Positions 12,026-22,211 of a stretch of DNA of 64,000 nucleotides are shown here, in pieces (position 1 is the first letter of the stretch; every line of letters begins with the position of its first letter). Below the pieces are notes generated by a model, which was not told where the DNA came from, made no database searches, and was given only the letters and a program-made list of their open reading frames with translations. Made by a program: the position numbers and the translations under genes. The DNA is from Isoetes taiwanensis (taxonomy: Eukaryota; Streptophyta; Lycopodiopsida; Isoetales; Isoetaceae), in assembly GCA_021234155.1 (NCBI GenBank), contig JAJEKV010000054.1, positions 248,001-312,000 on the forward strand, written 5' to 3'.

Positions 12026-12926
12026 AAGATACTGGAAAAAATAGCTCCCGAAGCTTTCTTTTACACATTGAAGAACCAAAGCGGATACCCTAGAAACACT
12101 GAAGATAGAAGGAAGTACCATAATATGAGACCAAATTAGTTGCTGCATTGTTGGGATGCAAAACAGTCAGCCTAAGTAGGCTAGACACACTTGCCCAGCC
12201 GCCAAGACTCCTCCCAAAAGTCTGGTTCATGATATATAAGCGTCTTCCTGCTCACATGATATCTCGAGCTCGGCCCCTAAATTGATCTCATTTCTTGCAC
12301 TTCGAATCCATTCAAATAATTCCCAAATTCCACCAAAACCTCATGATAAAAGACAGATTCTGATCAATTCTTGAAAATTCTGTACCTTTCTGCTAGAAAA
12401 AAAGAACGGGAGAAGGAAACTGCTGCCTGACAGAGTAAACCCAGGTGTAATGAAGGTCTGGTGATCAAGTTAGAAGCTGCTTCTCTTAACAAGCTTGTAC
12501 CTAATCTACTCCACCTTATAGGCGCCATTTTGCCTTTTCGGTGTGTCTCTGCAAGAAAGATTGGAAATGATCCTTCTCTTAAAAGCAAAGAACATTATGC
12601 TTTCATAAAGCAAGAATGCTTTCAGAAGCAAAGAGCAGAGTAAGCCACGTTAGTGGCATGAAGGCATGAAGGAGACATGGAAAGAACCACCATAAAGCTG
12701 CTTCCAAGGAGAAAATCTACAAGAAACCTGGAAAATTCTTCAAGACTACCGGATCCCATGCTAGCATCTGCAAACAGGAAAAGAAACCCTCGATTTTGGA
12801 GCAGCAGTGCCGGAATCGATGAGAGAGGGGCGGTTTCTCTCTCTCCCGTCCACCCTAGCCGCTGCCGCCTGCGCCTGCGCCAAGAACCATTGTCGCTTTG
12901 ATCCAAAAACACCTCCAATCCTCTTA

Positions 12927-13005
12927 TGAGTCGCTTCTACTCATTTATGCCAGTGTCTCAAGAACACGACACCAAGATCCACTCGAGCGGTCTCCCATCG
13001 TTACA
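12927..13005 (-). repeat. TRIM LTR, right portion (split by insertion)
   Basis: Continues the LTR that starts at 8481. The shared 13-mer TCCAATCCTCTTA at 8548-8560 and 12914-12926 is the duplicated insertion site. Confidence 0.85.
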
Positions 13006-13166
13006 ATCTCTCCCACTATAACTATGATCGTCCTCGAGCATCGCAAGACCATAGACTGCACCATCCCATGGTGTGCAAGACCAAGTCAAGATCATACCGT
13101 CCAATGATTTCCAGATCATACTTGCCCCCACGGAGACTCAAACTCACGCCCTACTTTGATACCAAA

Positions 13167-13334
13167 TGTAATGTTCCTTAACCACCCCAGCCTAACCAGC
13201 TGGCAAAAAAATTTGGATATTTATGAGAAATCGATCCCACCCTCTTATGCGTAGTCTCTTCTACTCATTTATGCCGGTGTCTCCGGAACGTGACACCAAG
13301 ATCCACTCGAACAGTCTCCCATGGGTCCATTACA
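13167..13334 (-). repeat. TRIM LTR, complete copy
   Basis: 168 bp, TGTAATGTTCC to CCATTACA, followed by the polypurine complement ATCTCTCGCACTA and a second internal segment (13335-13494). Confidence 0.85.
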
Positions 13335-13494
13335 ATCTCTCGCACTATAACTATGCTCGTCCTCGAGCATCGCAAGATCATAAATGGCACCATCCCATGG
13401 TGTCCAAGACCAAGTCAAGACCATACTATCAATAGTATCTGGGTCATACTTGCCCCCATGGAGACTTGAACTCGAGCCTTGCTCTGATAACAAA

Positions 13495-13639
13495 TGTAAT
13501 TCTCCTAACTAATATGCCCTTAGCCAACCGGGCAAAACCATCTAGACATTTATGATTTGGCGCTTCTACTCATTTATGCCAGTGTCTCGGGGATATGACG
13601 CCAAGATCCACTCCAACGGTCTCCTATAGATCCGTTACA
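13495..13639 (-). repeat. TRIM LTR, terminal copy
   Basis: 145 bp, TGTAATTCTCC to CCGTTACA, directly followed by the TSD CTCAA. Confidence 0.85.
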
Positions 13640-13644
13640 CTCAA

Positions 13645-14178
13645 GGGATCCATTTAAGTGGAATTATGAAGATAGGACCCTACGGAGCACCGCCACTGGG
13701 ATCCTTATATTGAGCTTGGCTGTTCACCACATGCGGGCTGGGTATGGGTTTGACACCTCCTGTGCTAGGTGAACACTGGTTCAAAGGATTTTGGGAGGTT
13801 AAGTCGGGTAAGGACGAGTGATCTCGGACCTCTAGCTTTTCCATAATTTCATTGTGCTCTTGGATGAGACTTGTTTCATTCCTGCCTCATTAGACTGGGG
13901 AGATACAACTTGGAGTGGTCCCATAGGGTGAATTCTTTGAATCAAATCTTGGAAGGCTAAAGTCATAGTTGTTCAAGACCCTCAGTCAACCCCTTGAGTC
14001 TGAGCTCGGGGCAGGAACCCTTATTTTTGGTGAAATTATATATGTCTATGATGATGTACCGTAGTGTTGATGGATGGGATCCATTCCCGCGGGCATATTA
14101 TTATATGTGAATCTACAATATAGGATTTGATAGATGTGAATCTATAATATAGGATGTCCCAGAGGAGGCTGGGTCAAT
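13645..14178. other. Spacer between TRIM array 1 and the Harbinger left end
   Basis: No gene recognised. It contains a short tandem repeat near 14102-14155 (GAATCTAYAATATAGGAT twice). Because Harbinger inserted here, this stretch should be continuous with 28282 onward, so it may belong to the Gypsy remnant's 3' UTR or LTR. Confidence 0.4.
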
Positions 14179-14193
14179 AGGGGTGGCCACATG
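14179..14193 (+). repeat. Harbinger left terminal inverted repeat
   Basis: AGGGGTGGCCACATG, exact complement of 28264-28278, preceded by AAT. Confidence 0.85.
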
Positions 14194-17100
14194 GCCATTT
14201 TTTCGCATTTTTCACATCCCCTCCCCCCAAAATGTGGAGGCCATTGGGGGTGGAGACCATCCATATAGTCGGAGGCCCTTTTTCTATATTCCAAATTTGC
14301 AGAAGCAGAGGTCTGCTCTAACCGCAGTTAAGAACACCGATCAGAACGACGATTCTCGATGATTTTGATCAAACATAAGAGGAGAGGACCAAATATAAGA
14401 ACGGCAAAATTCGTCAGTTGTACTACATTCGATTTTCTCACCATCAGAGGAGAAGGAATTGAAAATTGAAAGCGGGAAATAACTTTGGATTTGCTCACGA
14501 TTCCAGGTATTTTAATTTCTGGCATTCAAGAGATACTTAGGTTAATGGATTAGATAAACTTAGGCATTCCAAGATAAAGCCAAATGCTGATGCAGATTTG
14601 GAAGCCAAGGATCAAGCGTGACAGGTTAGATTTGCCACCTGATTCTATGAATTCTAAATTTGCCTCCTGATTCTAAATCCTGATTCAAAATTTGCCTCCT
14701 GATTCTATGAATTGGGATAGTAACTATGCAATAGTTATTTTAGAATTTGCATTCATCTGTACTAGATTCTTCTAAGTTCTAAAACATTGTATTTAACAAA
14801 CAACATTGGCTCACTGAGTTTCTAGCTTCTAACCTAGTTGTCTATGATAGCCAACAATGTTGCAGAAGACCATTGCTGTTATGATAGCCAACAATGTTAT
14901 CCTCTTTTCAACATTCCTCAGATTCATCTTGGACACCATGCAACCACCATTTGAGATGAGAAGTAAGATGGACGAAGAGATGGGAAGGATGAAATTTGTG
15001 TCTATTGTGCTTGTCTTTTCAGCAATGGTACAAATAAGGAATCCAGGTCGAGAATTTCGGGTTTTCCCCAGGCAGTCCACGTTCAATGAAATTATTGAAC
15101 GCCATTCTCGGCAATATGACTTCAATGTTTTAAATTTAAAGTGGAAAGAATAGTAGAAGGTGGATGTTGCTAGCTTTGAGAGATTAGTGGAATTCCTTTC
15201 CCCTTATTTGATCATTCCTGGCCGAAAGGTAAGACCGTCGTTAGACATAAGAACTGCGATCAAGATTGTCTTATATAGGTTGGGTAGCGGCATGAGCACT
15301 AGACGCATGCGGGACTTGTTCCAGGTTGGGAAGTCCACCATTGAAAAATATACCAATAAGGTATGTGGGATTCTGGCTGATAGAAATAAACTTTTGAGGT
15401 TTTTTATCCAAATTCCTAGAGGTGATGATTTGATAAGAGTGATTAATAGCTTTGAAAAACTTTGTGGCCTCCCAAATTGTTGTGGTGCAGCTGATCTACT
15501 TATTTAAAATGTTTTTGGAGGTGGGTGTCCTCTTTTTTCCGGCCGCCGGTAACGCCGGTAACACTCCATTTTCCGGCCAAAAGCGTGATTTTGGCACCGG
15601 AAAATATTTTTAGGCAACACAACATTTTTATCTCCACGACCGTTTTTCTCACTCATTTCTTTCTTCACTGGCCGTTTTCGTTGCTCATTATTCCTCTGAA
15701 ATCACTTCCGGCCATATACCATTTTGAGAAAATAGATAACGTTGGGACTCTACACCGATCTGCCTCAGGAAGCGCCAGCGGCATCGGAAGCCAGGTACAT
15801 CGTCCTCAATCTTCATTTTTTTAATGCTTAGGAATGAATCGCTTAGAGGAAGCTTAGTGCAAGGGCTTAGAGCAGGGCTGAGAGCAGATTATTATTTTTG
15901 TTCAAACCCTACTACGCATGTACAGGTTTTGCTCAATTTGCGCCATAGTTGAGCTGTGCATGTACAGGTTTTTCTCAATTTTGACCCATAGTTGGGCGCA
16001 AAGGCATTTTGCTACTGGATTCAAGGACCAACGAGCAATTTTCAGGTAGATTTCATTTTGGGTGTCTCGGTCTTGAGGTCTGGATCTGTTTACATGTGCC
16101 TGTGCAACTCTTTGGATTTGTTTAAATGGGTCTCGATTTTTTGGCTCAAATGTAGCGTTGAAGAAGCATCATTAGTTGTAGCTCTCAAGATCAAGCCATG
16201 CAAAACATAGCTTACCTGTGTTTTCAATTCTACCAGGTAGTAGTCCTCCGCCTGCATCAGAGTTTCATCACATTTCATCTTCATACATTGGCATCCACTG
16301 AGCAGCCAATTTTGCAGCAACGTGAGCTTTGCTTTTTCTGTGTTTTTATGCTTTAAGTTATGTTTTGGTTGAGAGTGTGTTCCAGAACTTTGGACGAAGT
16401 CTTTTGTGAATTGCATTGTGGACGAATGTAGATCTAAGTCTTCAGATATATTCTTGCTGTGTCCAGATGTCAGTGTTGCTGCACAGAAGCGTCTTCAAAG
16501 CAAGATAAACTTTTCGATTTTTTGCTTCCTTTGTGGCTGATGACTTCTGGTTTGTGGCAGCCATTGATTTTGATTAATGATGTGGACATGAGGCAGAGGT
16601 AAGAGGTAAGACTCCTTATTTATATGTAGCAATCAAATTCTTCAATTACATAATCCGGACCGAGTATATGTAGCATTTGAAATATTTAACAGATCAATTG
16701 CTGTTAAAGTACAGTTAAAATGTGTGCATTCATGGTCTGCTAATGACATCAACATGAGACCAACAGCTACTACTTCTCCAGCTGAAACAAACCTGAAATG
16801 CTGAAAGAGTCATTTTGCTTTTTACTTCCAAGGCTGAGTTTTTGTCACAATGCATGGCATGCATCCCTGTTATATGCTATATCCCTGATTTTTTTGCCCT
16901 TAGCAGAAGTTAGAACTCTATATCTGCCATGCAAATGCCCTTAACAAAATCGATACCCAGACTTTGCAAGAAGGTCCCACAGAATCCATAGGCAGAGTTT
17001 GGAAGTAGAGCCGGCAAATTATTGTGATATTTTTCATAATTAGTAATAATTTTCTGGATACATATTCCAGAATTAGGGAACCCATGTTCATCAGCATTTG

Positions 17101-17358
17101 AAAGATAGAGTGCATGTTTTCTTCTTCCCTGGGAGGTGGATCATTGTATGGGTATAAGTAATTATATTTTTTCAATTGAACAGATTCTGTTTGAAGTATG
17201 TCCTTTTGAGTGATGTTAAGAATAGGTCTTGCAATGCTAATGTCTGCTTACATGCCAGGGCCAAATGCCAGTAGATATGCCTGTTTACTGGATTCCAGCA
17301 CTTATTGTTCAACCACAAGGATTTTTTGTAGGTATACAGCATATGCTGAATCCCAGTG

Positions 17359-17536
17359 GCTTATGCAGGTTTATGTTTATATTGGGAATAGCATCACACT
17401 ATTGTGTATTGCAGCCATCTTAACTCATAAGAAGTGCTCTGAGGCATGCTTATGCAGGTTTATGTTTATATTGGGAATACCATCACACTATTGTGTATTG
17501 CAGCCATCTTAAATCATAAGAAGTGCTCTGAGGTTG
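17359..17536. repeat. 89-bp tandem duplication inside the Helitron
   Basis: Units 17359-17447 and 17448-17536 start GCTTATGCAGGTTTATG and differ at two positions that I noticed (GAATAG/GAATAC and TAACTC/TAAATC). Confidence 0.85.
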
Positions 17537-18249
17537 CTGCCTTGCCAGACATGCAACGGTGCATTGCCATACTTATCATTTATTGAAAACTCCAGTTTTC
17601 ATGTCCATTTATGGCAAAAATCTGGCACTATTTGTTACAACACTTATGTGGAGTGATTGGACAATTTGTTAAGCCAAGTAGCAGCATAGGGAAAACAAAA
17701 CTATTATCACTTGGTATCAAGTCTAAAAATCCTGAAGTTTAATTTACATATGAACCTATTCATAAAATTTGTTAGCAATTAAGTTTTGAAGGAGCTCAGA
17801 AGTATGTGCGAGTTTGTCAGGTGGTGCAGCAAATGGCTTCTGTCTTATAGGTGAGAACGTTGATAAACATTCATAAGAGTTTGTTGAAGATCTGTTTCAA
17901 CGCAGGGTATAAAAGAAGATTAAAATACAAGCAAATTGTGTTGCTAATTTTAAGTGGCATACATCTCATTTATGTTCGCATCTAATGTGTGTCTAAGGTG
18001 CCCTATATGGATATGTAGAGCATGAACATGCAAAATATTGTGTTATCTCCTGTTGTCATTCTCTATTATGTTCAATATATGATAGGATAATAGAAGCGTG
18101 CAATCTTTTCTCGCTGAATTTGTCACAAATTCTTTGTGTAATTGTTGAGGGCTAAAATACAGTTTTAAGTATTTGACGATATTTGAGGTTCAAATTATGG
18201 TAAGTGGCATTTGAGGTTCAAGCTGTTGTAATTGATTAATTTATTTGAT

Positions 18250-18390
18250 GTTGCTTGCTGGGATCGCAGTGAAGGGAATGGAGATGGTCCTTGGGTTTAT
18301 AGATGACCCACTCCTAGCTAACGGGACGCCCACCTGCAAATTAAGATTTGAATCCCAACCTTCTAATCTCTATTCCCCTACATTTGAGCC

Positions 18391-18424
<34 letters not shown>
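18250..18424 (+). repeat. Possible SINE-like fragment ending in poly(A)
   Basis: A run of 33 A (about 18391-18423) follows a box-B-like motif (GATTTGAATCCC, near 18348). Box A is not convincing and no TSD was found, so a tRNA-derived SINE is only one reading; a 5'-truncated LINE tail is the other. Confidence 0.35.
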
Positions 18425-18427
<3 letters not shown>

Positions 18428-18529
18428 AAAAAGAGAAAAGAGAGCAAACGCTAAAAACTTTTTCCTCCAAGGAATTTAGAGCAATAATCCAGCTAAAGTT
18501 TCCAATGTGTCTTACAAACCTAAAGGTTT

Positions 18530-18680
18530 TGGAGCCTAGATTTCATTGTTTCCGAACTTAGAGCCTAAATCATTCTTTTTGTGATTATATTAAGGAAAGA
18601 CTTGGAGCCTAGATTTCATTGCTTTTGCGATTTTGGAGCCTAGATTTCATTGTTTTTATGATTATATTAAAGAAAGACAA
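18530..18680. repeat. Degenerate repeats of a GAGCCTAGATTTCATT unit
   Basis: At least three copies of GGAGCCTAGATTTCATTG with intervening TGATTATATTAARGAAAGAC, inside the Helitron. Confidence 0.7.
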
Positions 18681-18967
18681 CGAACAAGTGCTAGCTTTTT
18701 GGCCAAGCTTAGTTCTAAAGTTAAAGATTGATCTTTTGAAGTTGTATGCCTAAGGGGATACTATAGTATAGAGGCAAATTAATTTATGTTTATAGGGAAA
18801 CAATAGCTTTCAAGACATCTTGTGCGGTTCGAATCAATGACTTGCATCTGCGTTTCACTTTTACCTCTGAAACGTTGTTTTCGCTACTGAAACTCAAAGT
18901 TAATACATTGATGATACTTTTGTTAAACAATTTTCAATAATGTCCATTCTTGCCAATATTAACATAT

Positions 18968-19077
18968 GCTATTTTGGAAGTTGCACATGTGGATGTTAAA
19001 CTCGAGTAAAAGCACATGCCTTATTTTAAAAGTTGCACATTTGGACGTTAAAGCGGAGTAAAAGCACATGCTCAGGA
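18968..19077. repeat. Two-copy subterminal repeat of the Helitron
   Basis: Two units of about 57 bp containing AAGTTGCACATKTGGAYGTTAAA and GAGTAAAAGCACATGC, just before the terminal hairpin. Confidence 0.75.
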
Positions 19078-19803
19078 TATTAGCCTGGCAACGCCGGGCA
19101 CCGGTTTACTAGTGGATCTTATATTGTGCTCCAAGAAAAACCATCAAAAAAATATGATACACATGCGTATCACAATAGGAAGGGCATCAATTCCATATTA
19201 TTGCAAGGCCTATGTGATACTAACAAGATGTTTTTGGATGTATGTTGCTTGTTTCCTGGTGGTGTCCATGATGCCAGTCAATTTGCTCATTCATCCTTGT
19301 ACAAGAAGTTGAAGTATAACATTGAATGTAGTGGGCCAATACTACAATTGCAATGTGATAATTACCAACAAGAAGGAAGAAGCGCGCAGACAATCAATGT
19401 GCGCCCATACATCCTAGTTGATACAGCCTATCCTTTGCGATAATTCTGTATGAAGATTTTTAACAAGCCCACTACTCTCCTTATGAAGGAGTTTAATAGA
19501 CACATCAAGCATGGAAGGGTGGTGATTGAGAATATTTTTGGGATACTAAAAAGCAAGTTTCAGATCTTAGGAAGTCTAAATTGTCATGTGGATAATGTAT
19601 CAAAAGTTATAGTGGCTTGTTGTGCTCTTCATAACTTTTGTAGGATGGCCACCCTTGGATTATCATTAAATGAACCAAGGCCTGCTGAAAATGTGCCACC
19701 TTATGAGTTTGAACTCAATGCAAAGTGTCTGACAAGAAAGGGACAAGTATTGAGAAGTGCAGTCTTCCAAAAATGGTTGGCCCAGAGAGAGAATGGGATA
19801 TGA

Positions 19804-21383
19804 GAGAAGGAAAGGTTTGCAAGTACAGAGGCACAGAGGTCTGGAAGTTAGACTTTATGCTGCATATGGTAGATTCTTCATCATCTTGTCTATTCTTTGG
19901 CTGTTGGTAAACAGAGACTTGATGCCTGGGATGGTGTTGGTGCCTTAGTGGCGCTTGTTGAAGTTTGTATGATTTTGTTCATTGCCATAAACTAATACTA
20001 CTTTAGCTGTTGTATACAAAAAATTTGTACCTTTCAATCACTTAAGCACTTGGTAAATCTGCATTGTACTTTGCATTATGATACAATAAATTTGCCTGCA
20101 TTGTACTTTGCATTGTTAAATAGTCTGCATTGTACAGTCTGCATTGCACTTTGCATTGTACAGTCTACATGATACAGTCTCCAGAGAGCAAGAGTATTAC
20201 TCCAGAACTTCTCCAAGTCTAGGGTCCAAATGAATCGGGTTGAAATCAAGGGTTTGTTTTGAACATTTTAAACAATAGATATTAGGATTATTAGTGTCAA
20301 AATGATCAGATATTCACAAGCAGGATCTGGTTCACTTTTCAGCAATAGAATCATGGCAATAGAGTCATAGACTGTACAATGCAGACCGTATCATGCAGAC
20401 TGTACAATGCAATAGTTTTCTTTAAGCTATGAGAAAAAAGTTATGTTCAATTTTCCACTGTATATTCTAACCATCATTATCTATTCTGCCATCAATTGTA
20501 CATTCTAAGCATCGTTCTGCCATCAATTGTATATTATAAGCATCATTGTATATTCTGCCATCAATTGTATATTCTAACCATCATTGCCTATTCTGCCATC
20601 ATTGTCTATTTTGACATCATTGTATATTCTTGCTACATATTCTAAACGAGGTGCACCCTGGACTACCATAGTCGTCGGATTCATCGATCCTACGACCCAT
20701 ATCGTATGTTGGGGCCTGTGAGCACCTCTCGTTTCGCTTGTAGTCATATATAATTGGAGCGCCTATGATTCTGAAATATGAAATACGCTTTTGCCTAAGG
20801 TTTTGAGGGAATATTGAACCTCTATATGGCTTTGCCTAATTATTAATGTCAAAATGATCAGAATTCACAATCCAGATCAAAATGATCAGATATTAGTATC
20901 AAAATGATCAAATATTTACCGTCTAGGGGTCTATTATCTCTAGATAAAGAACTTTCATTGTTTATATTTTAAGAAGCATCTATATTTAATATGCATGTTA
21001 CATAATTAATAGGACAATTTAAATACTCTGACGAGAAAAATATCAGCTGAACTATCCTTTACTAGAGACCACAGATCGGTTTTCTTTGTTCCTTGATCAC
21101 AGATCAGATCACAGATTGCAGAGACCACAAATCAAATCCCCATGTGCTGGCATACAAATTTGTGTTGCCATACAAATTTAAATGGGACATTTGAGGAAGG
21201 AACCTTTTTGGTAGCAAGATCTCATATATATAATTCATATTTACATTCATGGACGCCAAGATTGGGTTGCGGCATTGACTCATACAACTTAGTTCTCCTA
21301 GTAATAAATACAGAAATTATCATTTCAAAACATCCAGCTATACCGAGGTTCATAGTCACCGCAAAGCAGTGTAGGCGGGGAGA
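19804..21383. other. AT-rich Harbinger interior with inverted and short repeats
   Basis: No gene. It contains a 28-nt imperfect inverted repeat (20153-20180 and 20383-20410; arm contains GCATTGTACAGTCT), several GCATTGTACTTTGCATT units (20060-20160), five or so repeats of the type CATCATTGTATATTCTGCCAT (20470-20640) and repeats of TCAAAATGATCAGATATT (20298-20915). Confidence 0.65.
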
Positions 21384-22211
21384 ATGGCCAAGCGGCAGAA
21401 GAAAGGCCGCAAGACCTCGGGTGCTCCCCGACTTCATAGGGGCGAGGCGGCTCCGCTACCCGCCCGCCCGGCCTCCACGGCAGCCAAGCCCCCCGCTTTG
21501 CTGCCCTCAAGACTCCAGCCACTCCACGCCATCCCAGCCACCACCACCACCCCCCCAGCACAGGACCCGGTCCTCGCCCACCTTTGACCATGCAGCCGCA
21601 GAACTCCGGGAGCGCAGGCGGAGAGGCCCACCGGGTAGTTCGAGGCATGCGCACAACGGCAGGGGGAGAGTCTCGCCCACAACATCCGAACACACATTCT
21701 CGATCGGATGACATTCCCGGGGCCAGTTCACATTTCTCGAGCAGCCCGTCATGGGGCTCAGCGCCCGGGTCGTGACCGCATTGTCATATTCACGGTTGCG
21801 GATGCACGGTGCGTGATGCCATATTGCGCCGTGCCCGGATGCTGAAGGGGACATCCCTATCGTGGGCCGGGACCTCACACCCCGCGGTAACAGAGGCACG
21901 CAGACGGGAGCTTGTCCGGGGTCGAGGCATTCGCCAAGCGGGTGCCGCGGGATTGGTTCGAGGCCGGGATGCACATTTTCCCGACGACACGCTATTCTGC
22001 TGGACCCTTCGCGCAGCCCCAACCGGTAATGCGTGGCCCCCTTTACGCTTCCCCTACCACGGCCCCCCTTCTCCTGCTCCTACTCCTGCTCCCTCCACGA
22101 CCCTCTCAGGCCACATCTTGCCTCGCTCCATCTACTTCTCACTCAACCTCTGCTTTCGAGTCCTCCCCAGCGACTTCGGGCTTACCATACCATCCCTGTG
22201 ACAAATAGGAA

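Larger units (their letters stand above)
8561..12913 (-). mobile_element. Poly(A) retroposon inserted in a TRIM LTR (13-bp TSD)
   Basis: Flanked by perfect 13-bp copies of TCCAATCCTCTTA. The left edge is a T run (8561-8574), that is, a poly(A) tail on the minus strand, so it arrived by target-primed reverse transcription. Without the nested LTR element (8765-12025) it is about 1.1 kb. Its 5' end at 12913 is GC-rich with CT repeats, like a transcript leader. A minus-strand frame of 98 codons starts at 12918 but its product is not recognised. It could be a retrocopy of a cellular transcript or a LINE-mobilised chimera. The tail-proximal sequence (8575-8700) looks like a LINE 3' UTR. Confidence 0.75.
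8167..13639 (-). mobile_element. TRIM (miniature LTR retrotransposon) tandem array 1, interrupted by a later insertion
   Basis: The repeat unit is a 145-168 bp LTR (plus-strand view TGTAAY...RTTACA) alternating with an internal segment of about 160 bp. The internal segment has a polypurine tract on one side (minus strand AGTGGGAGAGAT next to the LTR) and the initiator-Met primer-binding site on the other (GCTCTGATACCA at 8467-8478; GCTCTGATAACA at 13481-13492). LTRs are at 8481-8560 joined to 12927-13005, 13167-13334 and 13495-13639, with truncated LTR starts at 8167 and 8306. CTCAA occurs at 8162-8166 and 13640-13644, bracketing the whole array as one TSD. There is no coding capacity, as is typical of TRIMs, which are mobilised by other elements. 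Confidence 0.85.
15495..19112 (+). mobile_element. Non-autonomous Helitron, 3.6 kb
   Basis: It starts TCTACTTATTTAAAA directly after A (15494) and ends CTAG (19109-19112) directly before T (19113), the A|T target typical of Helitrons, with no TSD. A 6-bp stem hairpin (CCTGGC, loop AAC, GCCGGG; 19084-19098) lies 10 nt before the terminal CTAG. No Rep/helicase coding sequence is present. Inside are a CG-rich stretch (15530-15800), an 89-bp tandem duplication, a poly(A)33 tract and a subterminal repeat of about 57 bp. Fragments of captured genes are possible, for example around 15700-15795, where an exon-like frame ends at CCAG|GTACAT, but I recognise none. Confidence 0.9.
14857..19803 (+). pseudogene. 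PIF/Harbinger transposase (DDE_Tnp_4 type), split by a Helitron
   Basis: N-terminal block 14857-15494 and C-terminal block 19113-19803. The N-terminal helix-turn-helix region has FERLVEFLSPYL, RLGSGMSTRRMRDLFQVGKST and CGLPNCCGAAD. The first catalytic Asp is in GAAD, cut off by the Helitron. Removing 15495-19112 gives GAADGSYIVLQ in frame. The second block shows KKYDTHAYHNRKG, VHDAS (second Asp), LVDTAYPLR and VVIENIFGILKSKF (catalytic Glu), then CCALHNFC. Reading in one frame there are two adjacent stop codons (TAGTAG, 15151-15156) and a TAA at 19441-19443 after AYPLR. The Helitron and these stops make it a pseudogene. Confidence 0.9.

Noticed and set aside
15495-19112. The 3.6-kb insert as an intron of the transposase
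   Set aside because: It lacks GT at the left boundary and AG at the right one in the frame-restoring position, while A|T target, TC start, hairpin and CTAG end fit a Helitron.
15495-19112. Autonomous Helitron
   Set aside because: No Rep HUH motif or Pif1-type helicase domain was seen in any frame.
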